DNA of 64,000 nucleotides from the NCBI RefSeq assembly GCF_029223485.1, contig NZ_JARHTP010000004.1, forward strand, positions 372,001 to 436,000, written 5' to 3'. Numbering within the stretch: position 1 is the first letter of the stretch; each line of letters starts with the position of its first letter. The notes beneath the pieces are model-generated. The model worked only from the letters and a program-made list of their open reading frames with translations, was not told the DNA's origin and ran no database searches. The position numbers and the translations under genes were made by a program. Positions 16,608 to 25,159 of the stretch are shown one piece after another. The stretch comes from Streptomyces coacervatus. GTDB taxonomy: Bacteria; Actinomycetota; Actinomycetes; Streptomycetales; Streptomycetaceae.

Positions 16608-17237
16608 GTGCTTTCCAACGACACGACCGTCCCCGAGCGCAAGACACGCCGCCGCTGGCTGGCACCGGTGCTCAGCCTGGGCCTCGCCCCGCTCCTCCTG
16701 CTGGCCTCGCCCGGCTCCGCCTCGGCGGACACCTGGTGCTGGAAGCCGGACGGCTACGACATCCGCAAGGGCGACACCACCTGGGCCAAGTCCCAGACCC
16801 AGGCAGCCAACACCTACCAGGACTGGGTGTGGCGCGGACCCACCTTCCGCTGCCCCCCGAATGCACCCAGCTGCTCCTACTCCTGGCAGCAGTCGAACAC
16901 CACGGGCTGGCAGTGGTCGGTCGGCGTCAGCGTCAGCAACCCCGTCCCGTGGCTCAACCAGGTGCTCGCCAGCATCACCCCCTCCTACGGCCGCAACGGG
17001 TCCACCACCACGTCGTTCACCTTCGGCACGAACCTGAGCCCGGGGCAGTACGCCCAGCCGATCCAGGTGGTGGAGCGCCGCTGGACGAAGGGCACCTTCG
17101 TCGGCGCCTTCCGCACCGACCACTCCAGCTGCGGCGGCGGCCAGGAGCGGTACTGGTGGGACGGCAACTACGAGTGGGGCTCGTGGACGGCCAACCTCAG
17201 GGTCAACGACTACGGCTCGTACAACGTCTGGAACTGA
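16608..17237 (+). CDS. Secreted protein of unknown function
   Basis: The 209-aa precursor has a twin-basic-like N-terminus (KTRRRW), a long hydrophobic run and cleavage after SASA near residue 40. The mature 170 residues are rich in Trp, Ser, Thr and Asn, with paired cysteines (WCW, RCPPNAPSC, SSCGGG) and alternating hydrophobic strands such as WQWSVGVSVSNPVPW. GTG 16608 has AAGGAG eight bases upstream. No family recognised; an extracellular beta-rich binding or membrane-active protein is possible. A strong terminator follows. Confidence 0.72.
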   Translation: MLSNDTTVPERKTRRRWLAPVLSLGLAPLLLLASPGSASADTWCWKPDGYDIRKGDTTWAKSQTQAANTYQDWVWRGPTFRCPPNAPSCSYSWQQSNTTGWQWSVGVSVSNPVPWLNQVLASITPSYGRNGSTTTSFTFGTNLSPGQYAQPIQVVERRWTKGTFVGAFRTDHSSCGGGQERYWWDGNYEWGSWTANLRVNDYGSYNVWN

Positions 17238-17250
17238 CACCCAAAAGCCG

Positions 17251-17290
17251 GCCCGGCCCCGGTGTTCCTGCACCTTCACCGGGGCCGGGC
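17251..17290 (+). terminator. Hairpin terminator after the secreted protein gene
   Basis: Perfect 14-bp arms GCCCGGCCCCGGTG and CACCGGGGCCGGGC with a 12-base loop, 13 bases past the stop. Confidence 0.85.
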
Positions 17291-17332
17291 CCCCTTCCCG
17301 TTCCATCTCCGACCTCATGAGGTACCCCGGCC

Positions 17333-17980
17333 ATGCACCCGCGCAGTCTCCGCCGTCTCCCCCGCACCGCCCTGCCCGCGGCCGCCGCCCTCCTGTGCGC
17401 TCTGCTGGCCTCCTGTTCCTCAGGAAGCGCATCCCCGGCCGCCGCGGAAGCCTCCCCCACCGGTGCGGCTCCGAGGGCGACCGTCTCGCCCGGCCCCGCC
17501 GTCACGCCCTCCGTCATTTCCTCGCCCAAGACCCTGCCGCCCTCGCGGCTGTGCGCCGTCCTCGACCGGTCCGCCGCCCGGCAGGTGCTGACCGACCCGA
17601 AGCAGGCTCCCCGCCTCGCACCCGGCAACGGCACCGCTCCGGACTCGTGCAGCTACGCCTCCGGCGACGGGACGGCGCTGCTGACCCTCAACCCGTCCGC
17701 ACGCTCCTACGACGCCGAGGTCTCCGCCTCGCACAGCCTGGTCCGCGACCCCGCGTCGGCGGGCATGCGCGACGTGAAGGCGACCGAGGTCACCGGACTG
17801 GGGCAGAGCGCCTTCCGCGAGACGGTGGTGGTGCTGCAGCCACGGCAGAACGTCGCCTACGTGGTGTGGCGCGCGGGTTCCAGGACCTGGGTGCTCACCC
17901 TCGCGGAGACGGGCGGGGCGAAGGGCGCCGACCGCCTCGTCTCGCTGGCCCGGCAGATCACCCCCCGGCTCCCGCACTGA
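17333..17980 (+). CDS. Lipoprotein with a DUF3558-like layout
   Basis: The 215-aa precursor has a lipobox LLASC with Cys28, then an Ala/Pro/Ser-rich linker. The compact domain starts LPPSRLCAVLDRSAARQVL, contains one conserved Cys pair (LCAVL, DSCSY) and ends LVSLARQITPRL. The arrangement resembles the DUF3558 lipoproteins common in actinomycetes, whose function is unknown. It ends 23 bases inside the convergent nSTAND gene, so the two transcripts overlap. Confidence 0.78.
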   Translation: MHPRSLRRLPRTALPAAAALLCALLASCSSGSASPAAAEASPTGAAPRATVSPGPAVTPSVISSPKTLPPSRLCAVLDRSAARQVLTDPKQAPRLAPGNGTAPDSCSYASGDGTALLTLNPSARSYDAEVSASHSLVRDPASAGMRDVKATEVTGLGQSAFRETVVVLQPRQNVAYVVWRAGSRTWVLTLAETGGAKGADRLVSLARQITPRLPH

Positions 17981-20900
17981 CCGCGCACGGCCGCCGATAG
18001 GGCGCGTCCGGCACGTACGTCCGCCACTGTTCCCGCGTCAGGTCGGTGCGCGCCCGGGCGCAGACCCGCGCGATCGCCCGTCCGGGATCGATGTCGTACC
18101 GCTGGAGAGGGATGTGCGCACCGCCCGCGTACAGGGTCGTGCCGTCGGGGGAGAAGGCCAGGGACGCGATGGCGTCGCCGGGTGTGGTCAGCGGGGTGCC
18201 GAGGGGCTGGCGGGTCGCCACGTCCCACAGCTGCACGCTGCCGGCGTCGCCGCTCACCGCCAGCGTCCGGCCGTCGGGGCTGAACGCCAGCGCGTTCACC
18301 GCCTCCGGGCGGTCACCGAGCGGCGCCGGGAAGACGTTGCGCAGCACACCGGCACGCCGGCTCGCCGTCCCGTCCCACAAGGCGACCCGCCCCATCTGGT
18401 CGCCGGCCGCGAGCAGTGAGCCGTTGGCCGAGAACCCCACCGCGCCCACCTGCTCGCCCTGCACGAGGTCACGGCTGGTGACCTTGGCCGACGGCAGCCC
18501 GGCGAGCCGTCCGTCACCCACCAGCAGCCCGCCGTCGGGGCGGACCGCCAGATGAATGCCGGTCAGTCCCGGCAGCACCGCCGTCCTGCGGCGAGCCGCC
18601 GTGTCCCACGCCTCGCCGTACAGGTCGCCGCCCGGCCGAAGAGGGGCGCGGCAGGCGTACAAGGTGCGTCCACCAGGTCCCAGAGCGGTCTTCAGCACCG
18701 GGTCGCCGGGCAGGTGCATGGTGGAGCGGACGCGGTGGCGGGCGATGTCCCACACCGTGAAGGACTGTGAGACGACCTCCTGGCGGGGCGCCGAGACACC
18801 GTACGCGAGCGCCGTGCCGTCCGGGCTGAACGCCAGCAGGGGCAGAGGGGCGACGGGGATCACCGGAGCGGGATCGCGGAAGACGGGCACGTCGACCGAG
18901 GGCAGGGTGCTTGTCAGCCGGTCGTCGGCGGTGGCGCGCAGCCGGAAGAGGTAGTGGTCGCCGGTTCGCTCGGCCGTTGCGTAGGTACGGCCGTCGGGGC
19001 TGAAGCCGACGGCGTCCAGCGGGATGCCGTGCCAGGCCCGGGTGACCGCCGGGCCGAGGTCGAGGGTGTGGACGGTGGTGCCCTCCAGGTAGCGCAAGGT
19101 GCGGCCGTCGGGGTCCCAGGCCGGGCCGCTGTAGGGGCGCTGGTTGTTCAGGGAGTGCCGGAAGACTGGCACTTCGGGGGCCGCCAGCCGCCACACCCGG
19201 ATCTCCTCGTGGTCGGCCGTCGCCAGGAAGGCGCCGTCCGGACTGAAGGAGGCGTGGTTCACGCCGTTGTCGGCGAAGTCAGCGATCCGCTTGCCGGTCC
19301 CGGTGTCCCAGACCCGCAGCCCGGTGCCGGTGGCGGCGGCCAGCCGGTCCTCGTCGAGCGCGAGAACGGTCGTGTTCGTGTCCTCGTCGCAGATGTGGTC
19401 CTTCTGCCAGGTCCCGGACAGGGCACGGTGACCGGGTATGTCCCACAGCTGGGGGGCCTGTCCGCCAGAGCAGACGGCCGCGCGCCGTCCGTCCGCGCTG
19501 AGCGCCGTGCCCGTCACACCTGGTGCCGGGGCCTCGAACAGCACGCGGCCGTCCGTGACCGAGCGCAGCCGCACCCGGTCACCCTCGGTGCTCAGGAAGG
19601 CGCGGTCGTCGCCGGTGAAGCGGACGTCGGTGAACTGCGGCAGCGGGTCTTGGCCGCCGGTCCAGTGCCCGGTGGCGGTGTCCCAGAGCCGTATCCCGTC
19701 GTGGCCGCTGACCACGAGCACCCGGGTGTCCGGGCTCGCCCCGAGGACCATGCCGTCCGGTAGCCGGCCCGAGCCGGTGCGCCGGTGCGTTCTGACGTCC
19801 CAGGTGCGCCAGGTGCGGTCGACGGGGCTCAGCAGGGTGCGGCCGGAGGCGGAGAGGGAACGCCAGGCGGAATCGCCGGGCACGGGGTCGGTGAAGGTGT
19901 CCGGCTCCTGCTGGGCGAGGGAGCCGAGCAGTGCGCGGCGGGTCTCGGGCAGCTCGGCGACGCGCCAGGCAGCCGCGCCCAGCAGCAGCGCCGCGCGCGG
20001 GTCGGTGGTGCGCAGCGCGTCTGCCACGTCGGCGACCTGGCGGGCCGCTTCCTGAGTGCGCCGGCGCTCGTTGTCGGCGTAGGCCTGCCAGACGGCGACA
20101 GCCGTCAGCAGCGCCACAGCCAGGACCGCGGACAGCGACACGGTCAGGAACCGATGCCTGCGGACGGTCCGGGCGGCGGCCCTGCGCTCCGCCTCCCGGG
20201 CGTCCAGCGAAGCGGTCAGGAAGTCACGTTCGGCCGCCGTCAGCGCCGAATCCCTGTCGTGGTCCGGGAAGTTCTCCTCCGCGCGGGCCAACCGGGTGCC
20301 CCGGTACAGGTCGCCCGGGTCGCGGTCGTGCTCCAGCCAGGTGCGGGCCGCGTCGGCGAGCATCCGGTGGTGGCGAAGCCGTTCGCGGTCCTCCTCGATC
20401 CAGCCGTGCAGTCGGGGCCAGCAGGTGATCAGGGCCTCGTGGGCGAGCTGGACGCCGTCCTCGTCGGCGGTCAGCAGGCGGGCCCGGGTCAGCCGCTCCA
20501 CCACCACCCGCACATCGGCATCCGCCCACTCCTGAAGCTCGGCCCGGGTGAGCGGGCGCCGGGTGTCGGGGGTGCCCTGGCCGGGCTCGACCATCCGCAG
20601 CAGCAGTCGCCGGGCGGCACTCGCCTGGGCCGCGGACAGGCCGCCGTACACCTCCTCGGCACTCGCCGCGATCGCGCCGCGCACCCCGCCGGCGGCCTCG
20701 TATCCGGCGAGGGTGAGCATCCGTCCCTTCCGTCGTCGCCAGGTCTCCAGCAGGACGTGCGAGAGCATCGGCAGCCTGCCGGGTTCGCCCTGGACCTCCT
20801 CCAGCAGGCGGGCGGTCAGTGTCCGCTCCACCCGGAACCCGGCCTTCTGCGCCGGTCCGACCACCGCATCCCGCAGTTCGTCCGCCGTCATCGGGCCGAG

Positions 20901-21695
20901 CAGCAGCCCGGCGCCGCGCAGGGCGTCCGCGAGGCCGCGGTGCTCGGCGCAGCGGGCGTAGAAGTCGGCGCGTACGGCGACGAGCACGCGCAGCCGGCTG
21001 TCCGGGTCGCAGGCGGCAAGCAGCAGATCGACGAAGCCGGAACGTTCCTGTGGGTCACGGCAGAGGGTGAAGACCTCCTCGAACTGGTCCACCACCACCC
21101 ATCCCTCCGGCTCATCCGCGGCGGGGCTCAGCAGATGTCCGTATGTCGTGGCCGGGGTGGCTCCCGGGGTGAGGATCCGCAGGGTGGCCGGGCAGCCGCG
21201 CGCCGCGATCTCCTGCTGCAGGCGCGGGATCAGCCCCGCCCGCAGCAGGGACGACTTCCCGCTCCCCGAGGCACCGAACAGCACCGCGAACCGGTGCTCG
21301 CACACCAGGTGCCCGACTTCGTCGATCATGCGGTCCCGGCCGAAGAACAGGTGCCGGTGGTCGGGCTCGAAACGGGCCAGCCCGCGATACGGCGGCGGCG
21401 CGTCCTCCATGTCCTCCACGGGGGCCTGGTTCGCCTCGGCCTCGGCGTCCTTCCAGCGCGGCTCCCACTCGGCGGGATCGCCGTCGCAGGCGCGGACGTA
21501 GCCTTGGACCACGGCGAGAGAGGGAAGCCGCTCGCCGGCGGCAGCCAGTGACAGAGCGGTCGCCGAGAAACCCGCCGCCTTCGCCATCGTCCGGTACGAG
21601 GGGCTCCCGGCGGCCTTCCGCAGCTCACGCAGCTCGTGCGCGAGTCGCTGAACGGGACCGGCCTGTGGGTCCACCGGTCTCTCGGGACGCCCCAT
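17958..21695 (-). CDS. HTH - nSTAND1 NTPase - WD40 repeat protein
   Basis: The 1245-aa product is a Streptomyces STAND-type signalling protein. An XRE-like HTH is at about residues 18-70, an nSTAND1 NTPase begins at PYRGLARFEPDHRHLFFGR, Walker A GASGSGKS is at 141-148 and a Walker B strand WVVVDQFEEV follows. A single membrane segment lies at about 510-533. From about 600 to 1225 there are many WD40 blades recognisable by LAFSPDGRTLA and LWD endings. Such proteins are thought to act as nucleotide-driven switches or scaffolds, some in defence or development, but no output domain other than the HTH is visible. ATG 21695 has GGAGG ahead of it. It stands alone between unrelated genes. Confidence 0.88.
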   Translation of the reverse strand: MGRPERPVDPQAGPVQRLAHELRELRKAAGSPSYRTMAKAAGFSATALSLAAAGERLPSLAVVQGYVRACDGDPAEWEPRWKDAEAEANQAPVEDMEDAPPPYRGLARFEPDHRHLFFGRDRMIDEVGHLVCEHRFAVLFGASGSGKSSLLRAGLIPRLQQEIAARGCPATLRILTPGATPATTYGHLLSPAADEPEGWVVVDQFEEVFTLCRDPQERSGFVDLLLAACDPDSRLRVLVAVRADFYARCAEHRGLADALRGAGLLLGPMTADELRDAVVGPAQKAGFRVERTLTARLLEEVQGEPGRLPMLSHVLLETWRRRKGRMLTLAGYEAAGGVRGAIAASAEEVYGGLSAAQASAARRLLLRMVEPGQGTPDTRRPLTRAELQEWADADVRVVVERLTRARLLTADEDGVQLAHEALITCWPRLHGWIEEDRERLRHHRMLADAARTWLEHDRDPGDLYRGTRLARAEENFPDHDRDSALTAAERDFLTASLDAREAERRAAARTVRRHRFLTVSLSAVLAVALLTAVAVWQAYADNERRRTQEAARQVADVADALRTTDPRAALLLGAAAWRVAELPETRRALLGSLAQQEPDTFTDPVPGDSAWRSLSASGRTLLSPVDRTWRTWDVRTHRRTGSGRLPDGMVLGASPDTRVLVVSGHDGIRLWDTATGHWTGGQDPLPQFTDVRFTGDDRAFLSTEGDRVRLRSVTDGRVLFEAPAPGVTGTALSADGRRAAVCSGGQAPQLWDIPGHRALSGTWQKDHICDEDTNTTVLALDEDRLAAATGTGLRVWDTGTGKRIADFADNGVNHASFSPDGAFLATADHEEIRVWRLAAPEVPVFRHSLNNQRPYSGPAWDPDGRTLRYLEGTTVHTLDLGPAVTRAWHGIPLDAVGFSPDGRTYATAERTGDHYLFRLRATADDRLTSTLPSVDVPVFRDPAPVIPVAPLPLLAFSPDGTALAYGVSAPRQEVVSQSFTVWDIARHRVRSTMHLPGDPVLKTALGPGGRTLYACRAPLRPGGDLYGEAWDTAARRRTAVLPGLTGIHLAVRPDGGLLVGDGRLAGLPSAKVTSRDLVQGEQVGAVGFSANGSLLAAGDQMGRVALWDGTASRRAGVLRNVFPAPLGDRPEAVNALAFSPDGRTLAVSGDAGSVQLWDVATRQPLGTPLTTPGDAIASLAFSPDGTTLYAGGAHIPLQRYDIDPGRAIARVCARARTDLTREQWRTYVPDAPYRRPCAVSAGAGG

Positions 21696-21750
21696 GACAC
21701 GTACCTCCATACTCCTGACGCAGGTGTCATCGTTGACATCGGGGCGACGA

Positions 21751-22002
21751 TCATATGGATGACCAGGCAACGCCCAGGAATCCTCCAGGTGACATGCAGG
21801 TATCTGTGGCCGAAACGAGCCGCGCCGGCCCCTCTGCGGTCCACCACAGACAGGTCAGGCACACCAGGCCGTCGTCGGCGGCGACCAGGGTGCTGACGTC
21901 CTCGGCGGTGTTGCCGGGGGCCGCCCTGAGCGTGATCAACGGCGCCGGCTGGTATCCGTCGACATCGCGGTCCACCCAGATGTCGTTCTGGTAGATCGCC
22001 AT
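21751..22002 (-). CDS. Hypothetical small protein
   Basis: An 83-codon frame from ATG 22002 has protein-like composition (MAIYQNDIWVDRDVDG, LITLRAAPGNTAEDV, a CLTCLWW segment), unlike the GC-biased shadow frames around it. The frame is open as far as 22119, but that extension is low-complexity arginine/proline. No family recognised. It lies between trpC and the nSTAND gene on the same strand. It is the only candidate in 21696-22181, which otherwise shows nothing. Confidence 0.35.
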   Translation of the reverse strand: MAIYQNDIWVDRDVDGYQPAPLITLRAAPGNTAEDVSTLVAADDGLVCLTCLWWTAEGPARLVSATDTCMSPGGFLGVAWSSI

Positions 22003-22181
22003 GTGGTCGTGGAAGCGCGTAGAAGGTGCTCCGTAGCCGCCTCTTCCCCACCGACCCGGCAGAAGACGACCCCGGCTTCCCCGCAGCCGCAGCCTGGGCC
22101 GGGGCCGGGGCCGAATCACTGTGTGGGTCGGCCCGCATCTCCAGGCGTGCCGGTCCGAGCCGGACGCCGTTCATGCCTCAG

Positions 22182-22967
22182 CTATGCCCCGGCCGTCTCG
22201 ATGAACTCGCGTACGGCGGTCCGCGGGTCCCCCGAGCGGACGAGTGCCTCGCCGACCAGCACCACGTCGGCTCCCCAACCGCGGTACTCCGCCACGTCCT
22301 TCGGGCCGGTCACGCCCGATTCCGCGACCCTGACCGTGCCTTCCGGGATGGCCGTCACGAGGTCGGCGAACACACTGCGATCCACATCCAGCGTTGTCAG
22401 GTCCCGCGCGTTGATGCCGAGGAGTTCGGCTCCCGCAGCGACAGCGCGCCGCACTTCCTCGGCCGTGTGCGCCTCCACCAGCGGCGTGAGGCCCAACTCC
22501 TTGCACAGCCCCATCAGGTCGGCGAGCTGACCATCGTCCAGGGACACGACCATGAGAAGCGCAAGATCGGCGCCGTGCGCGCGGGCCTCCCACAGCTGAT
22601 AGGGGTCGACGATGAAATCCTTGCGCAGGATTGGCACGTCGACCCGGGCACGTACGGCGTCCAGATCGGCGAGCGAGCCGCCGAAACGCCTGCGCTCGGT
22701 GAGCACACTGATCGCAGCGGCACCGCCGGCCGCGTACTGGGCCGCGAGGGATGCCGGGTCGGGGATGTCTGCCAGCGACCCCTTGCTGGGGCTCTTTCGC
22801 TTGACCTCGGCGATGATGGACACGCCGGGCGCCCGGAATTCGGGCAGCGGGTCGAGTGCGGGTGCCGCGTCAGCCGCCCGGGAGCGCAGCTCCGCCAGCG
22901 GCGTCGCACGCTTGCGCTCTTCCAAGTCCTCGCGAACTCCCTCAAGGATTCCGTCAAGAACGCTCAT
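22182..22967 (-). CDS. trpC: Indole-3-glycerol phosphate synthase
   Basis: Converts CdRP to indole-3-glycerol phosphate in tryptophan synthesis. The 261-aa TIM barrel has the active-site strand [13 protein letters not shown] (Glu54 and Lys56), ILRKDFIV with the catalytic Lys, GINARDL and AESGV with the phosphate loop GEALVRS near the end. Length is normal. ATG 22967 has GGGAG six bases upstream. No other trp gene is nearby, so this is probably an extra copy beside a housekeeping trp locus elsewhere. Confidence 0.92.
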   Translation of the reverse strand: MSVLDGILEGVREDLEERKRATPLAELRSRAADAAPALDPLPEFRAPGVSIIAEVKRKSPSKGSLADIPDPASLAAQYAAGGAAAISVLTERRRFGGSLADLDAVRARVDVPILRKDFIVDPYQLWEARAHGADLALLMVVSLDDGQLADLMGLCKELGLTPLVEAHTAEEVRRAVAAGAELLGINARDLTTLDVDRSVFADLVTAIPEGTVRVAESGVTGPKDVAEYRGWGADVVLVGEALVRSGDPRTAVREFIETAGA

Positions 22968-23090
22968 CGTCATCTCCCTGTCGATTCGTCCGCACATCCA
23001 GGTCGTGCTCGAAGAAGGTTATTCGGATCGATCATGGCGTGCGCACCGGCCTGCCACGCGGCGCGGAAGTGAACTCGCGGTCGGCAACAT

Positions 23091-23236
23091 ACATGGGATG
23101 TTTATCGGTCGAGACCAGGGGTGCCCTTGGCGGCCAACCCGCCCCCGTAGAAGCGTCCTTGGATGACTTCCGGCCAGGTACGCCCCCGCGCCACCGGCCC
23201 CCTACTTCCCGAAAATCCCCTGAATTCATGGGATGT
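23091..23236. promoter_or_regulatory. Pair of ACATCCCATGT-type operator candidates upstream of the SGNH esterase
   Basis: On the plus strand ACATGGGATGT (perfect, reverse orientation) is at 23091-23101, followed by TTTATCGG. TCATGGGATGT (one mismatch) is at 23226-23236, 64 bases before the ATG. The extension TTTAT(A/C)GG also follows the site at 36215. No other signal is recognised in 22968-23299. Confidence 0.6.
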
Positions 23237-23299
23237 TCCAGCCGGGGATCGTGGTATCTATACCGGTGCGCGAAAACCACCCGCAGAAAAGGACGTCGT

Positions 23300-24406
23300 A
23301 TGAGAAAGCCTTGGGCTTTACCTCTGATCACGCTCGTCGCTGCCGCGCTCGGGGTGACCGCGGCAGATGTCACCCCTGCCTCCGCCGCCTCGAACACGCC
23401 CTTGCGGGTCATGCCGTTGGGTGACTCCATCACCTGGGGTGTGGGCAGCAGTACGGGCAACGGCTACCGGGGGCCGTTGTGGAACGAGCTTGCGGCGGAC
23501 GGCCATCCGCTGGACTTCGTGGGCACGGGGCGGAACGGTTCGATGTCCGACCCCGACAACGAAGGCCACTCCGGGTACAGGATCGGCCAGATCGCCACGC
23601 TCGCCGACGCGTCGCTGACCCGCTACCGGCCCAACGTCGTGACGCTGCACATCGGCACCAACGACCTCAACGAGAGCTACCAGGTCTCCACCGCCACCGA
23701 CCGGCTGAGGTCGCTGGTCGACCAGGTCACCGCCGCCGCCCCCGACGCGACCGTCCTCGTGGCCTCCCTGGTGGTGTCCACCAGCGGCTCGGAGGAGCAG
23801 TACCGTGCCGCGTACAACCAGGCCATCCCCCAGATCGTGAGGGACGAACAGGCCGGGGGCAAGCACGTCGCATACGTCGACATGAGCAGCCTGACCACGG
23901 CCGACCTGGCGGACAACCTGCATCCCAACGACTCGGGCTACCAGAAGATGGCCGAGGCCTTCCACCGCGGCATCCAGGCCGCGGACAGCGCCGGGTGGCT
24001 GAGGGACCCCGCCCCCGCGGCCGCACGCGTGCAGTCCGGCATCGCCGGTAAGTGCCTGGACGTCAACGGCGCCAACAGCGCCGACGGGACCGCCGTCCAG
24101 ACCTGGAGCTGCGGCGACGGTGCCAACCAGCTGTGGTCCGCCTACACCGACGGCACGTTGCGCTCGATGGGCAAGTGCCTCGACGCCTCCGGCTGGGGCA
24201 CCGCCAACGGCACCAAGGTGCAGCTGTGGGCCTGCCACGGCGGCGCCAACCAGGTCTGGCAGCCCTACAACGGCGGCTACCGCAACCCCGCCTCCGGCCG
24301 CTGCCTCGACGTTCCGGGCTTCTCCACGACCGACGGCACGCAACTCCAGCTGTGGGACTGCAACGGCGGCTCCAACCAGAAGTGGACCACGCTGACCGCC
24401 GGGTGA
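23300..24406 (+). CDS. Secreted SGNH-hydrolase esterase with C-terminal ricin/CBM13 module
   Basis: A 368-aa precursor with a Sec signal (cleavage near ASA, about residue 31). The SGNH catalytic domain has MPLGDSITWG (block I, nucleophile Ser), block III HIGTNDL and block V DNLHPNDSGY (Asp and His). A CBM13 lectin module with three QxW repeats (QTWSCGDGANQLW, QLWACHGGANQVW, QLWDCNGGSNQKW) occupies about 245-368. It probably removes acetyl or other acyl groups from plant or microbial polysaccharide. ATG 23300 follows AAAAGGA. Two operator candidates upstream link it to the fucosidase regulon. Confidence 0.9.
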   Translation: MRKPWALPLITLVAAALGVTAADVTPASAASNTPLRVMPLGDSITWGVGSSTGNGYRGPLWNELAADGHPLDFVGTGRNGSMSDPDNEGHSGYRIGQIATLADASLTRYRPNVVTLHIGTNDLNESYQVSTATDRLRSLVDQVTAAAPDATVLVASLVVSTSGSEEQYRAAYNQAIPQIVRDEQAGGKHVAYVDMSSLTTADLADNLHPNDSGYQKMAEAFHRGIQAADSAGWLRDPAPAAARVQSGIAGKCLDVNGANSADGTAVQTWSCGDGANQLWSAYTDGTLRSMGKCLDASGWGTANGTKVQLWACHGGANQVWQPYNGGYRNPASGRCLDVPGFSTTDGTQLQLWDCNGGSNQKWTTLTAG

Positions 24407-24414
24407 CCCCGGGC

Positions 24415-24437
24415 ACGGGCGGGCGGCGCCCGCCCGT
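24415..24437. terminator. Bidirectional hairpin between convergent genes
   Basis: ACGGGCGGGC and GCCCGCCCGT form a perfect 10-bp stem with a three-base loop, lying exactly between the convergent stops of the SGNH esterase and the GntR gene. It can serve both transcripts. Confidence 0.8.
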
Positions 24438-25159
24438 CACTTCCCCGCCGTCGTCCCGAAGGGGAGCGGTTCGCCCGAGCGCAGGTGTTCCCTCAGCCAC
24501 TGCTCGGTGTTGCTCACGTGCAGTAGTGCCGCTGCCTGGCTGAGGGTGGCGTCACGGGTGGACAGGGCGTTGAAGATGGCCTCGTGCTCGGCGAGGGTGC
24601 GGCCCGCGGCCTTGTCGTCGACCAGACCGCGCCAGATGCGGGCGCGCAGGGTGCGGCCGGAGATCCCTTCCAGGAGGGTGAGGAGGGTCTCGTTGCCCGT
24701 GGCCGAGACGACGGCGCGGTGGAAGGCGGCGTCGTGGGCGTTGAGCCGTTCGACGTCGTCGCGGGCCTCGCGCATGGCGTCCAGGTGCCGCTTCACCTCG
24801 GCCAGCTGCTCATCGGAAATCCGTGTGGCGGCAAGGGCCGTGGCCATGGGTTCGAGGAGCCGCCGTACCTCCATGAGGTCCTGCAGGGCAACCGAGTCGC
24901 CCTGCAGGAGCTCCACCGCACCGCCGAGCCCCTCCAGGAGCAGGCTCGGCTGGAGGCTGGTCACATACGTGCCGTCCCCGCGCCGGACCTCCAGGACCCG
25001 CGCTACGGCCAGCGCCTTGACCGCCTCGCGGGCGAGGTTGCGGGACAGGCCCAGCTGAGCGGCCAGGTCCGGCTCCGGTGGGAGCTTCGAGCCCGGAGGA
25101 AGGGCACCGGTCCGGATCAGCTCACGGATCTGCTCGATGGCCTTGTCCGTCAGAGACAC
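24437..25159 (-). CDS. GntR-family regulator, FadR/FCD subfamily, last gene of the fucose operon
   Basis: A 240-aa regulator with a winged HTH at about residues 5-70 (SKLPPEPDLAAQLGLSRNLAREAVKAL) and an FCD domain at about 90-220 with the metal-site pattern RRLLEPMATALA, HDAAFHRAV and LAEHEAIFNAL. FCD proteins usually respond to a sugar acid or keto-acid intermediate of the pathway they control. The GTG start overlaps the aldo/keto reductase stop by 10 bases and GGAGG lies just ahead, so it is translated from the operon it probably regulates. It is the best candidate to bind the ACATCCCATGT sites, but that is inference. Confidence 0.9.
   Translation of the reverse strand: MSLTDKAIEQIRELIRTGALPPGSKLPPEPDLAAQLGLSRNLAREAVKALAVARVLEVRRGDGTYVTSLQPSLLLEGLGGAVELLQGDSVALQDLMEVRRLLEPMATALAATRISDEQLAEVKRHLDAMREARDDVERLNAHDAAFHRAVVSATGNETLLTLLEGISGRTLRARIWRGLVDDKAAGRTLAEHEAIFNALSTRDATLSQAAALLHVSNTEQWLREHLRSGEPLPFGTTAGK

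Noticed and set aside
16151..24406. Secondary-metabolite cluster suggested by the lone trpC and small secreted proteins
   Set aside because: No synthases, carrier domains, tailoring sets or precursor peptides are present.
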